A stretch of 64,000 bases of DNA from Linepithema humile (taxonomy: Eukaryota > Arthropoda > Insecta > Hymenoptera > Formicidae): positions 7,440,001 through 7,504,000 of the forward strand of contig NC_090131.1 of NCBI RefSeq assembly GCF_040581485.1, in the 5' to 3' direction. Position 1 is the first letter of the stretch. Each line of letters opens with the position of its first letter. Under the pieces are notes generated by a model. That model was not told where the DNA came from. It saw only the letters and a program-made list of their open reading frames with translations, and made no database searches. The position numbers and the translations under genes are program-made. Positions 50,101 through 61,400 of the stretch are shown here, piece by piece.

Positions 50101-50480
50101 TAGGTTTGCACATATTGTTTACCAGAAATGTATGATCAGTGAGTGTCAAAACAATCATCCCAGTGTTACTTGACATTTCTTGAACATTCTTTAAACTTCT
50201 TTATTTTTTGTTTACATACATGAGCGCCCATTTCCACCGAAGAGAAGGATTCGAGAAATACACAATCGATTACTGTCAAATCGAGAATCGATAAATCGAC
50301 GATTGTGATTATGATCGATAGATGGAGACTCGATTCTTACGCGTACGATCGAGATATTCTAAATGGGCGTCTAGGACCAGTGCGTGATCTGTCAAAACAT
50401 TCATTAAATATCGGCAGTTATTCGCTGCAATTCGTAATAATTATTTCGCAAGTCGCATAGTTCAATATCGATCCGAAAAA
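47192..50480. other. Divergent intergenic region, LRR receptor and Vps16
   Basis: The DNA from 47192 to about 47760 is CpG-rich and probably holds the receptor's promoter and 5' UTR on the minus strand. From 47800 to 50200 it is AT-rich, with a CT microsatellite near 49675-49692, and I see no gene. A small foldback element sits at 50222-50372, about 110 bases before the Vps16 start. Open frames here are short and show no family features. Confidence 0.5.
50222..50372. mobile_element. Small foldback element upstream of Vps16
   Basis: The ends read CGCCCATTT (50225-50233) and AAATGGGCG (50361-50369), an exact inverted repeat of 9 bases with further partial matches. Inside, CACAATCG (50261-50268) pairs with CGATTGTG (50300-50307), and several CGAT-rich words recur. 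The size of about 150 bp suits a MITE or a solo foldback. I see no clear target-site duplication, so the exact limits are uncertain. Confidence 0.45.
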
Positions 50481-53400
50481 ATGTCGGCGATGTTAACCGC
50501 CGATTGGTTTCCTCTCGGACGAGATGTGTACTTTCGGTAAGTTTCCAAAATTTATGATGTTTCTTCACAAGTTTGATTATGTTTATGACAATAAGGAAAT
50601 TTAATGCTCTGCTGTATGTGTCGATAACCTAACAAAATATTTTATATTGCAGAAAATTTGAGCTCTACCCGATATCCTTCCAGCACGAGATTTCCAGCAA
50701 CAATTGGGTGGTGGCTGCTCCTTATGGAGGTTCCATTGCCGTCACGAGAAACCCTAAGAAGCTTGTCAAAGTTCAGGGTGCTATCAAGCCTTTAATAATG
50801 TTGTACACATCGTCGGGGAAATTGACAGCTAAACTGCAAGTAAGAGCTCTTTAATGCAAATTATTAGATTCCATTGTACAGCCAAGTATTGTTTAATTTT
50901 TTGTAGTGGAGCAGTGGACAACTAATAACATTCGGCTGGTCCCAACAAGAGGAATTGTTGTGCGTACAAGACGATGGCATGGTTCTTATATACGACATGT
51001 TTGGAACTTATCAGCATACTTTCAGCATGGGAAATGTAAGTTTGAAGTGTGAATTTTTCTATTGCAGATGGATTTCTTTGTATTTATAAATTTTTTTCTT
51101 ACTTTAAGGCAGCAAAGGATACCAAAGTTGTTGACGCCAAGTTCTTCACAACATCAAACAGCACTGGGATAGCTGTCTTGACGTCCACCAATCGTATATT
51201 TCTTGTGAACAACACATCTGAGCCAAAAGTCCGACCAATTACTGACATGCCCAGTAAGTATAATGTATTTGTATACTTTGAACTGTCATTGTTATCGCGA
51301 TTGTTAAATTTTTAGGACACGGTGGTCAAATTGATTGCTGGTGCATGGTACACTGTGATAGGGAGACCCAAGTGATTTTGTCAAACAAGGAAGGAATATT
51401 TGTTATTCATCAATCTCATCAGAACACATTTCCATTTGTAAGCGACTTATAATATCATTAATATCATTTATTTAATTTTCATCATATTTGGGAATTAAAA
51501 TTTTCTAACAAGCTATTTTCTTTTATTTTTAGAGCAACCTCTTCAACAACAAGATCAGTAATGTGGTAGCGATAGTTGTGTCGGCTAACAACCGACACGT
51601 TGCGCTTTATGCCGACACTGGACACTTGTACATCGGTTCGATAGACTTCAAGGAGAAATATTGCGAGTGCTATACAAATATTAAAGAACCTTTGGCAGAT
51701 ATAGCCTGGTCAGTAAAGATACTTGTATAATTGTTTAAATATTGATCAAATTTAAAAAATTCAAAATAACATTTTGCAAACTGACAGGTGTGGCACAGAA
51801 GCCGTGGTGTGCAGCTGGAGCAGTACGATAATGGTGATAGGACGTACAGCCGAGACTATAGTGTACAATTACGACGATCCTGTGCACCTGGTCACTGAAA
51901 TCGATGGAGTGCGCGTATTGTCGAGCTGCTCTCACGAAATGATACAGAAAGTACCGCACGTCGTGCAAAGGATATTCGGAATCAACTCGACTGATCCTGC
52001 TTCCTATCTCCTGGAGGCCTCCAAGCAGTTCCAGAAGAAGAGTCATAAGGCTGACAGTTATATAGATTTAGTTAAAGATAAATTAGACTCGGCGATAAAA
52101 GCGTGCATCGATGGAGCGAGCCACGAATTCGACTTTGAGACGCAAAAGATTTTAATGAGAGTAAGTTCGGCAAAATAAAGTACAATAGTGTACATTAAAA
52201 AATATAAATTTAACTGAACGCTAAAAATTTATAATTTTATCAGGCTGCAAAGTTTGGAAAAGGATTCAGCAAGACGATAGACTCGGATTATTATGTTCAA
52301 ATGTGCAGGACTCTGAGGGTTTTGAATGCGGTGCGACATCCCGCTGTGGGCATTCCGTTAACTTATACGCAGTATCCTTTCATATTTCGCATTCGATTCG
52401 TGTGCGTTATTTTTCTTGCGTTCTATCTAAATCCTTATTAATGCTAGATTTAACGTTCTCACGAATCAAGTGCTGCTAGACAGATTAGTCGCGCGGAGGC
52501 ACTATTATTTAAGCATACAGATAGCACGCCACTTGCAATTGCCCGAGATCGACGGGGAAAGTAGGATATTGGCGCACTGGGCGTGCTACAAGGTAAAAAA
52601 TAAACAAGGTATATGTGAATTGGAAGTGAAAAAGCTCTGATTCAATTATATTTTGCAGGTGAAACAGACGCAATTAGACAAGGAGCAAATAGCGGAGGAG
52701 ATAGCTGACAAATTAGGATATGCTCCTGGTGTTTCGTACAGCGAAATCGCGAAACGAGCGGCGGATTGTGGTCGAAAACAGCTGGCCATTAAAGTAAATC
52801 TATTGCACGAATGTGATTATATTCTATTATTCATGTACATTGAGTGCCATCGCTCCACAGTTAATCGACTACGAGCCACGCGCGCATCAACAAGTGCCGT
52901 TGCTGTTGACGCTCGGCGAAGAGCGAGCCGCCCTGCTCAAAGCTGTGGACAGCGGCAACACGGATCTGGTCTACACTGTCATTCTTCATCTTCGAGAGAA
53001 CATGACTCTCGGGGACTTTCAAGTAAGCGGTGCTACAGTTTGTTTTGAATGCAGACACATTAATTTGCACAATCTCATAACCGATCTGTGACGCAGATGT
53101 CTATAATGCACTGTCCTCTAGCGATGGCATTATATATCAAGTACTGCCAGAGCCACAACAGAGAGACATTGCGCGATATTTACAATCAGTACGACGACTT
53201 CCATTCGCAAGCGGTTTGGTTTATCACAGAGAGTTATCAGCGAAAGGTTGGTCGAATTATTCCTGTATTTCTAAGTTAAATATATATTTTTTACAATAAG
53301 TCGAATAAAATTGTTTAGAACACGATGTCGAGGGACGCGTTGCTGCAATCTGCCCAAGAAAACTTTAAACTGGCTCGGAACGACACCAACGCTTCGCTGA

Positions 53401-54127
53401 CAGAAGAGCAGATAAAACTCTTGAAGTATCAGAGATCTTTGGAAGATACGCTGCACGAGTCAGTCGTGGGAAAGCCTCTGCACGAAACTGTGAAAGTTCT
53501 ATTATTGCGTAACGAGTTGAAATTAGCGGATAAATTGCGATCGGAATATAAAATACCGGACCGGAGGTATGTTAATTTTTTAAATTTAAAAACGAAATTT
53601 TTACATATATTGTCTTGCTTTATTTGACAGATATTGGTGGTTGAGAATACAATGTTTAGCAGAACAAGGTCTGTGGAGCGATTTGGAGAAATTTTCGAAG
53701 AGCAAAAAGTCCCCAATTGGCTACGAGGTGACGATAAATAAACTTGCCTGTTATTTTTCTGTAATTTATTTAACAATTACGTTCTAACAATTTCATAAAA
53801 CTTTTCAGCCGTTTATAGATGAATGTCTAAAATACAATGAAAAGTTGGAAGCTAGGAAGTATTTAGCCAAAGTTCGAGACGACCTCAAAGTGAAATATCT
53901 AGTGAAATTAACGTGAGTACCTGAAAATTGTACTTGTTCAAAATGTAAGTAAGATATAAATGACACATGAGTGTAAATATCTCCGCAGTATGCTGAGCGA
54001 AGCGGCGCAAACAGCGTTTGATCAAAAGGACACTTCGGCCCTCACATTTGTGCTTGCACAGTGCGGATCGTCGGACAAACAATTGGTGGACAAGATCAAC
54101 ATGTATCTAGGCGCTCTTAAAAATTAA
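50481..54127 (+). CDS. Vps16A: Vacuolar protein sorting 16 (HOPS/CORVET core subunit)
   Basis: Sixteen exons: 50481-50536, 50653-50839, 50907-51035, 51109-51253, 51316-51437, 51533-51708, 51788-52160, 52244-52371, 52448-52592, 52659-52793, 52861-53022, 53097-53246, 53319-53566, 53631-53727, 53809-53912, 53989-54127; 831 residues, close to the usual 835-840. The N-terminal half is the Vps16_N beta-propeller (about 5-420), starting TADWFPLGRDVYFRKFELY. The C-terminal half is the helical Vps16_C (about 510-825), with YDDFHSQAVWFI and LARNDTNASLTEEQIKLLKYQ. It binds Vps33 and scaffolds the HOPS and CORVET tethering complexes in endosome-lysosome and autophagosome fusion. It looks complete. The A-form (not Vps16B/VIPAS39) is chosen from the full-length propeller. 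Confidence 0.95.
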
Positions 54128-54518
54128 AGTTATTTTTTATTCGTTTTATAACTTGCATTTATATACAATTCGAAGAACGTGAGCAGTTGACGTGGAATAG
54201 CGACTTCAGAATGATTTTGCGGAACAATTGGTATTCAGAAGACCAATCAAACGATAAATATTACATTTTGCTCAATAGATATCGACTTGATCTAAGTCTC
54301 TGCTCACGCTTGTAATAAAATGATGTACAAAAATGTGAATGTAAAATATTTGTTGTATAAAATAGTGATATTTGTAACTGAATCCTGTACACCTCTATAA
54401 TCCCGATTATATACATATAGTGTTATATTAAACCTGAGTTATTTAATATCTATCGTTCATATTTAAATTTAAAACCTAATAAACATGTGATAATGTTTTA
54501 CAGCCCGAAGCTAGTTGA
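54128..54518. other. Tail-to-tail spacer of Vps16 and Ppcs
   Basis: Vps16 (plus) and Ppcs (minus) end 391 bases apart. An AATAAA at 54314-54319 serves the plus strand. The nearest minus-strand AATAAA (TTTATT at about 54138) lies just past the Vps16 stop, so the two 3' UTRs may overlap. An exact 16-bp palindrome, CTAGTTGATCAACTAG, sits at about 54511-54526 over the Ppcs stop region. Confidence 0.5.
54314..54319 (+). terminator. Vps16 polyadenylation signal
   Basis: The canonical AATAAA lies 187 bases after the Vps16 stop codon in AT-rich DNA, the only exact plus-strand match in the interval before the Ppcs coding end. GT- and T-rich sequence follows, as expected downstream of a cleavage site. 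Confidence 0.6.
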
Positions 54519-55986
54519 TCAACTAGAATCTTCGAACCGTATAAACTTTATATGCTTTTCAACGAGGTCACTTACAATCAATTGCTCGATCTCTTCTCCG
54601 TCATTCAATTCTTCGTTCGTAAGAGAAAGAGTATAATCAGTCTCCTTGCTCACCATTACCACCTGTTGCTTCCTGGTTTGTAACATGTTGCCTATTACAA
54701 GCTGAAAGGATTTTCCATAAAAATTTACACGCACTTGAAGAAGTGGAAAAATTTAATAATGTATACATTTGGACAACAATTGCTTACGTTATGCTGATAC
54801 TTGTTGAGAGCGGTTCTCGCTTTAGAAATTAACAGACTTTCGTCAGTTTCCAGTTTGAAGGAAATCACAAATGCTTTCGGCACCCATAAGCTAACTAACG
54901 GGGCCAAGATCTTTGGGACCAATTGAAGAGATATGGTTGGTGGTCCACTCGAGGAAATCTTATGAACTGCCTAAAAGGATCCGTAAAGTGATAGAATACG
55001 TTCTATAAATGAGAAATGAGTTAATTATTATAAATTATATACCATTTCATTAGAAGGAATGTAAAAGTCTGAGACTGCTGCAGCTAAATATAGAATAGCT
55101 CTGTTCTCCAGAGGCGCAAGGGCTTGACAAGCGGATCGAAGCAGCCAGAGATATTCGGAAACAGTCGTGAAAGTAAGTTGCAGCAATTTTTTTTTATCAA
55201 GCGCTTCCCTGTATTTTCTTAATACTGTTGCCACCTTTTGTGTATGTTCTGGTAGTACTGTAAAAATAATTATATCAAATTAGACCATTTTTATAACATA
55301 CATGAACTACACGTATAGTTGATGTCGTACGATGTACCTGTGATAGCTGGATGCTCGCTATTATCTGATAATTGAAGCAAGTCCAAAAATTTCTGTCCTA
55401 CAAAGTGCCTGGAGAATGGTTCCAGTGATTTGATTCTGTAAATATAACAATCGTCCTTCTATCATTTATGAACTTAGAACAAAATATTTCTTCTATTTAT
55501 GAAATCAACAGCTGTTTCAAAGAAATAAATTTTTGGCATTCATATTTTTGTGTCATCAAATCAACGGAATATGAATATTGACAAAGAGTGGAGCTTAAAA
55601 TATAGATGCTGATTTAAAATAAATATTTTATGTCACGTGTAATATAAAACTTGTTACCTGTACATAAAAATAACTGCATATCCATGCTCCAAAAAGCATT
55701 CTGCTGAAACGGAACCTCTTGTACCCGCACTAAAGTTATCCACAAATCTGACAGTGTTATGTTCCAGAGGTACTGTCGTACCTCCACTCTATATAAATGT
55801 ATAAAGTTGAAATATTGCGAGAAAAATGGTTGTAATACATAATTTTCTAAAACTCACCGTCACTAATACTACTTTATTACCAGCATCAAAATGTTTTTTA
55901 GTAAATTCTTGCAATGCATTTTCGTTTTGCACCAAATCCTGTGGAGGTGGTTGCATTGCATAGAAATCCTCCCACGCTGAGACCAT
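54519..55986 (-). CDS. Ppcs: Phosphopantothenoylcysteine synthetase
   Basis: Six minus-strand exons: 55986-55858, 55788-55658, 55435-55338, 55257-55043, 54970-54788 and 54701-54519; 312 residues, the usual eukaryotic length. Landmarks in order: VVLVTSGGTTVPLE (nucleotide loop, about 38-52), VRFVDNFSAGTRG (about 54-66), ILYLAAAVSDFYIP (about 185-200) and AFVISFKLETDE (about 235). The enzyme couples 4'-phosphopantothenate with cysteine, the second step of coenzyme A synthesis. This is the separate eukaryotic enzyme, not the bifunctional bacterial Dfp form. All key segments are present. Confidence 0.95.
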
Positions 55987-57042
55987 TGTAAAGTTTTATG
56001 ATGATCCAAAAGAAAACTATATGAAAAAAATGTTAGAAATAAAAAATCGAGTGAATATCGAGTATATATGTATGTGTATATTACGTAATATCTTGATTAC
56101 ATATCTATATATTATATAATGCACTCTTAACCTTATGTTAAAATTGTTGAACATGTTATTTATTTTATATCATTAATAATATTTAATGAAATATATATCT
56201 CTATGGTTTAATGCAAAGATCCAAAAATTATGATCCATAAATATGCATTAAATAAATACTAAAATAAAGAGAAATTAGAAACTAACCTCAGTGTTGAAAT
56301 GGTCTGCAAAAGAGCCAGACTTATTGTTTAATTTCGATCATTAATTAATATTTTTCTTAATACTAGTTGCATAAGAAGTTTAAAATAACTCAGGGCCTTT
56401 GTGTTATTTATATAATATACTATAAGTATATTCTCTTTCTATGTTTTAATTCTACACTCCTCTCTTTAGATCTCCATTCCACAGAACACATACAAGTGAT
56501 TAGTGACATAATAAATCCATCATAATTTTTACAACTGCATTTCAAATAAAACATAAGATAATATTATAATTAACAAATAGATAACATAAGAAACATGTTG
56601 TAATTTAATAAGAATATTATAATATATATATTATATTATATTATATATTATATATAATCTATTTATAATATATATATATATATATATATATTATAAATAG
56701 ATTATAAATTTATAGTAAGATTTTAACAAAATGCAGTAAACTGACTTAGAAAATTATATTAAATCTGTTACAAAATTATGTAAACATAAAATGTAAAGTA
56801 AATTCTGTACTTTCTATATCAATTTTAGGATGTGTAGATAATTTATTAAATATTAAATCTCTTCAAAATTACATTACATAATGTACATAGAGAAATGAAT
56901 TTCTTCCAGGAGTAATTTAAGACTGCTAAGCTTTTGCAACTCAGTCGCAAAATCGAGCCATGTAACTTGGAGACCACGAGTACTTAGAGGTAGTAATTTT
57001 TAACAATTTAATCCTACAACAAATACTAGTTTACATAACAGC
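55987..57042. other. Intergenic AT-rich region with palindrome
   Basis: This interval lies between the start of Ppcs and the end of the NDUFA4-like gene, both on the minus strand. It holds the Ppcs promoter, with no obvious core elements, and the NDUFA4 3' UTR. It is very AT-rich. A perfect 50-bp palindrome containing a TA microsatellite is at 56655-56704. Nothing else is supported. Confidence 0.5.
56655..56704. repeat. Perfect 50-bp AT palindrome
   Basis: TAATCTATTTATAATATA at 56655 and its exact reverse complement ending at 56704 flank a run of TA dinucleotides, with the centre between 56679 and 56680. Every position pairs. The unique outer 15 bases on each side show that this is more than a simple TA repeat. 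Such sequences can extrude as cruciforms and are prone to length change or assembly error. Confidence 0.9.
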
Positions 57043-57483
57043 TCAGTATTCTGGTGCTGGACTTTTCATTTTGTCGTAATCTATCTTGGGTGAGTAGAAC
57101 TGAAAAACAAAATACAAACGTAAATACATACAAGAATTCTCTGCTCCGAACAATCGACATTAGACCACTGTAAGATCACTTAAAATAAAAGACAACTGCC
57201 ACCTTATATTGTTTGTCCTTATAGTAATCCCAAGGCTGGGCTTCTTTCTTATTCGTCCATGAAACGTCGGGATTACGAGTCGCCAAACGTAACGTGTAGA
57301 AGAATGCGGCAGCTCCACCGACGCCTATGCAGACGAACAGTGGAATCAGCTGGAACGAACGAGTAAATATCAAGTGATTATTAATACAGCGTTTATTACA
57401 TGTCTATGTGATGACTTTTTTCGAGTGCTCACAGGTGGATGCTTTCTTAAGCTGCTCAAACTCAATCCTTGCATTTTCACCAT
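57043..57483 (-). CDS. ND-MLRQ: NDUFA4/MLRQ respiratory-chain subunit
   Basis: Three minus-strand exons: 57483-57433, 57349-57203 and 57099-57043, giving 84 residues, the usual size. The short N-terminus MVKMQGLSLSSLRKHPP leads into one membrane helix (LIPLFVCIGVGGAAAFFYTL), then RLATRNPDVSW, the family's RxxxxxPDVxW motif, and a Lys/Tyr-rich tail. The protein was first assigned to complex I and is now regarded as a subunit of cytochrome c oxidase in the inner mitochondrial membrane. Its start faces that of the FER kinase gene 963 bases away. Confidence 0.93.
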
Positions 57484-58446
57484 TGTGGCGGTGATTAAAA
57501 ACCTCGTATCCTCGAACGAAACGGACAACCCTCTGCGTTCTGTTTTCTTGATCTTCTCGTAACACGGCGCAGATTAAGGCCGATATCTATCTGGTATCGT
57601 GCGATAAGACGTTTAATGCAACGTGTATACAGAGCTTAAAGTTAAAGCGATATAAGTAACTGTTTCCGACGTGTCATTGGTTGAAAATTTCAGCAGGATT
57701 TCCAGAAAAATGGAGTGTTTCTGGCCGTTTCAGCGGGTAATTTAAATTTTTCTACATACTTATTTCGCTTCTGGGCTACTTCAGATAGTATTAAAATGCT
57801 CGTAAAATTCTTAAATGATGAAATTGTCTTTTTTAAAATTTTTGGAAAGTTTTTTGTTGTAAAATTAAAAATGTCAATAGTTAAAAAAATGAAAAAAGAC
57901 GTCACAGGGGCATCATTTTTGGACGTCTTTAAGATGTCTTTTTTAGGAAACTTCACGCTGCCTTCTGATTTCGTCTCAAATCTGGCGTCTCCGCTTGAAG
58001 ATCATTGCGTGGTCGGCTTGAGGTGGACGGAACGGCGGGACGGATTTATCAGTCGGCGGACTTCCTTGATCGACATCATTGTCCGATGTATCCAATGGCG
58101 GTATTCCGCTGGTAAAAGTACATTTTTCCATTTCAATTTTGGGCGACCGGGGTATAAATATAAATGTTGATCTCAGAACTGCGCGCGAGCGCGAGGACGC
58201 GCCGGAGTTGAGTAACGGGAGCACGTCGTCGTCGCCGTTGATGGTCATGTAACGATTCTAGACACGTCGCCGCGATCGTCGTCCTTGTCATCGTCGTCGA
58301 ACGCATTCGAAATCTTTTAGCTAAATGTCAAAGCTATTCGTCGACGTCAGTTCCAGAGTATGCCGCTCTAACGAGGCCGCGAGAATGAGCTGTTGAGCGC
58401 ACACCTTGCCGAGAATACGCAACATCGTGTTTGTACTTCCGCGAAG
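57484..58446. other. Bidirectional promoter region of NDUFA4 and FER
   Basis: These two genes start head to head. The NDUFA4 side is near 57484-57650 and the FER side is CpG-rich, about 58170-58446. A diverged repeat half-copy lies between (57690-57890). In the FER leader an ATG at 58325 reads 23 codons to TGA at 58394-58396, an upstream ORF that ends 50 bases before the main start. No TATA is clear for either gene. Confidence 0.55.
57690..57890. mobile_element. Diverged half-copy of the large foldback family
   Basis: This stretch aligns, in the same orientation, with 23578-23775, the right arm of the palindrome at 22715-24025. Shared words include AAATGGAG.GTTTC, CATACTTATTT.C.CTTCT.GGCTA, AAAATTCTTAAAT, GTCTTTTTTAA and TTTTGTTGTAAAATT.AAAATG. 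There are many substitutions and small indels. The GC-rich inner section and the other arm are missing, so this is a relic or a solo arm. Confidence 0.75.
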
Positions 58447-61400
58447 ATGGGCTTTTCCACGAGTTTGCAGGGCCAGGCGTCGCACGAGGCGCTGCTGGCT
58501 CGTCAGGATGCCGAAATCAAGCTCCTGGAGACGATGCGACGGTGCCTGACGACGAAGGTCAAGTCCGACCGTGAGTATGCGTCTACAATTTCCTCGCTCA
58601 CCGCGCAAGGGAAGAAAATCGAGCGCAACGAGGACCTCGTGGGCAGTTTAATAGCGCAGGTAGTCTTTTTGTGATTGTAGTGCTAGTCGTTGGATATTTG
58701 GTGTATCTTATAGAAATATGTGTATCATGTTGCAGAGCTGGAGAGATATAATGGACTCTATCGATCAAACCGCAAAATTAATCAAGCAACAAGCTGATTC
58801 TGTTGAGAGCATTGTTGTGGATCAGCTGAGCACATTGTATTCGGAGAGGAGACGGGCTAGAAAGTTTTATCAAGAGGAGCAGAGCTGGCTGAATAATCAA
58901 TTGCAACAGGTAAGTAAAATCAGATTTAATTTGTTGTGTTCTTAATACCAGATGGATTGGTTTTAAGAACTTTCTGAGTCAAATAATTTAATTATTTATA
59001 TTTATTACAATAATTCAATGAAGAGAGAGGAAGATTAATTGGAATCACATACTAAAATATAATTTGTTAAATATAAATTAAATTAATAAGGAATTTGCAT
59101 CTAGGATGAAAATATTAAAATATGAATACTGCAAAGAATTTAATAAATTTTATTTATATTTTTATTTTGCTGTTTTGTTCATTGTTTAATATCTTATATT
59201 TTGTGTATTATTTTCCAGTTGACAGAGGATGTAACTAGGAAGAAAATGGAATATCAAAAGAATCTAGAGATGTATAAATTAATGAGGTCACGATTTGAAG
59301 AGTATTATGTTAAGTGTACGTTTAAATTTTTCTAAATTATATTTCAAATGAGCTAAACGAGTGAAATAGATGAGTGATACAGTGATGTGATTTTTTTTTA
59401 GCTGGTAGAGGCGGCCGCAAATTGGATGAAGTAAGAGAAAAATATCAGAAGGCATGCAGAAAACTTCATTTAACACACAACGAGTATGTTCTACTATTGG
59501 GCGCTGTAACAGAATGTGAACACGACTTGAGAACCTGTTATTTGCCAAGTCTGCTGCATCGGCAGCAAGCTATTCACCAAGAATTCATAACTTCATGGTG
59601 AGTTAGATTTTCTTATAAATAGCCTTTGTACGATATCCAACTGGGACAGCAGTAAAACTTTATTGCTTTTTTTATTATTGTAAGCATTTTAACAATTATT
59701 TCAATTGTAACAAATGTAAGATACAGTTTTAATACTTTTTATTGGATTTTTATTTGCATGCGACTAGAAATGGAGAAGGTAAAAAACTTTATTATATAAA
59801 TTGATGGTCAATTGCTGCTTATGTGATGCTTAATGAGTCTCGGATTGTTTTAGGAAAGGAATACTTCAGGATATTGTAAAATACTCTGATTTTACAACAG
59901 AAAAATTCTTGGAGATCCATGTACGAGTGCAAAAAGCAGTCGATAGCATCAAGCCTATCGAAGAGTATAGAGATTTTATTGGAAAGCATAAGTATATATC
60001 TAACATTTATAATTATTGCTATATCTAAAATGTACATTTTACCTGAATGTCACATATTCTGATGTTAATACAGAACTAGGCCAGCGTCTCCGATCAGATT
60101 TACATTTGACGAAAACCTTGTGGACGAGTCTTCAGGGAAATTATCGCCAAATAAACTGACCGTAGATAACTTGACCATAGATTGGTTGAGAAGTCGCCTC
60201 ACGGAACTCGAATCTAATCTCAAAACCACACAGCAAAATCGGCAGAGCCCGCAGTTTCCGCAAGAAAATAATAGTGATTCTAGGTATAAGTTTGCACTGT
60301 ATTACTCAACTTTTTTGTTAATATCAAATATCTCGTTTTCTAATTCTAAATTCAGACAAATAATTATCTTTGCACATTACTAGGGTTTCAGCCTTGGATT
60401 ATTCTCGCGAGAGAGAAGAGCTGAGATTGCGTTGTCAGGAGAAGAAATTACAAAAGCAAATGGAAGTTATTAGAAGCGCTCTCAATGAATTAGGCTGTGA
60501 AGAGTTACCGTCAGGTTGCGATCTTTCTGTGGAAGGTTCTTTCACCGAGTCGCCTACAATTAGCAAAGTAAGTAAATCGAAAATATTTTCTTGTTTATTA
60601 AGAAGCAGTTAAATCTTTTTGTTGACTGAAAATGGACTTAATGCACAACGAATTACAAATGTTCAGGTTTTACATCGGATTTCAATATCCAGAAAAAGAT
60701 TTATTTTGTAATTTATAAATTTATCAATGTGTAGAAGTAGTATTTTCTAGGATAAGTCTTCTTTTGTGGAACAATAAATTGTCCTGAATTGCAAGTTAGT
60801 TAGATCTAGTGCTATTACAGAAGAACACAGTCGCTGACAGTGGTTTGTTCACACTGAGGAGAAACCAACGATTCATGACAATACTAAAATCACCCTTCAA
60901 ATCCTTACCGGCGATTAATAACGCGAAAAACGGAGTGATTAGGGCGAATAGCGAAGGGCCCACAGCCAAAGCAGAAAATAATGTCCCTCCTGTTGTATGT
61001 GTTTACACTTGATCTGTGTGATGTTCCGAGTGCTCGTATACGTTTCCTGCGTTCAACCGCAAAGCGATAAGATGCTAAATAAAAATGTGTGATATGTTTT
61101 GTGCCAGTCATGTGTAATTTCACCCCAGCACAACAGCTATCGCAGCTTATCGCTATTCTATAGCGGATATTTATATCATAATGTTGCACAGATCTAGGAA
61201 GTATTACAAAATCTTCCATCAGAATTCTGATATTGCTTTATCAGTTAATGCAAAGCTTAAAGACCATTTTTTAATTATTAATATTGTGGTTTTTATGATC
61301 TATTACAGAAATGTTGCATGATTAGCACAGAAAGAAAAGCGTTCCGATAGTACTGGATTATTTTATAAAGATTAAGCATGTGGTGAGAATTTTGCGCATG

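Noticed and set aside
59311..59410. Donor AA|GTGTAC with acceptor GGTAG|A in the FER gene
   Set aside because: This pair also keeps the frame, but GTACGT with the acceptor after the long T run is a better consensus, so 59315/59402 was used.
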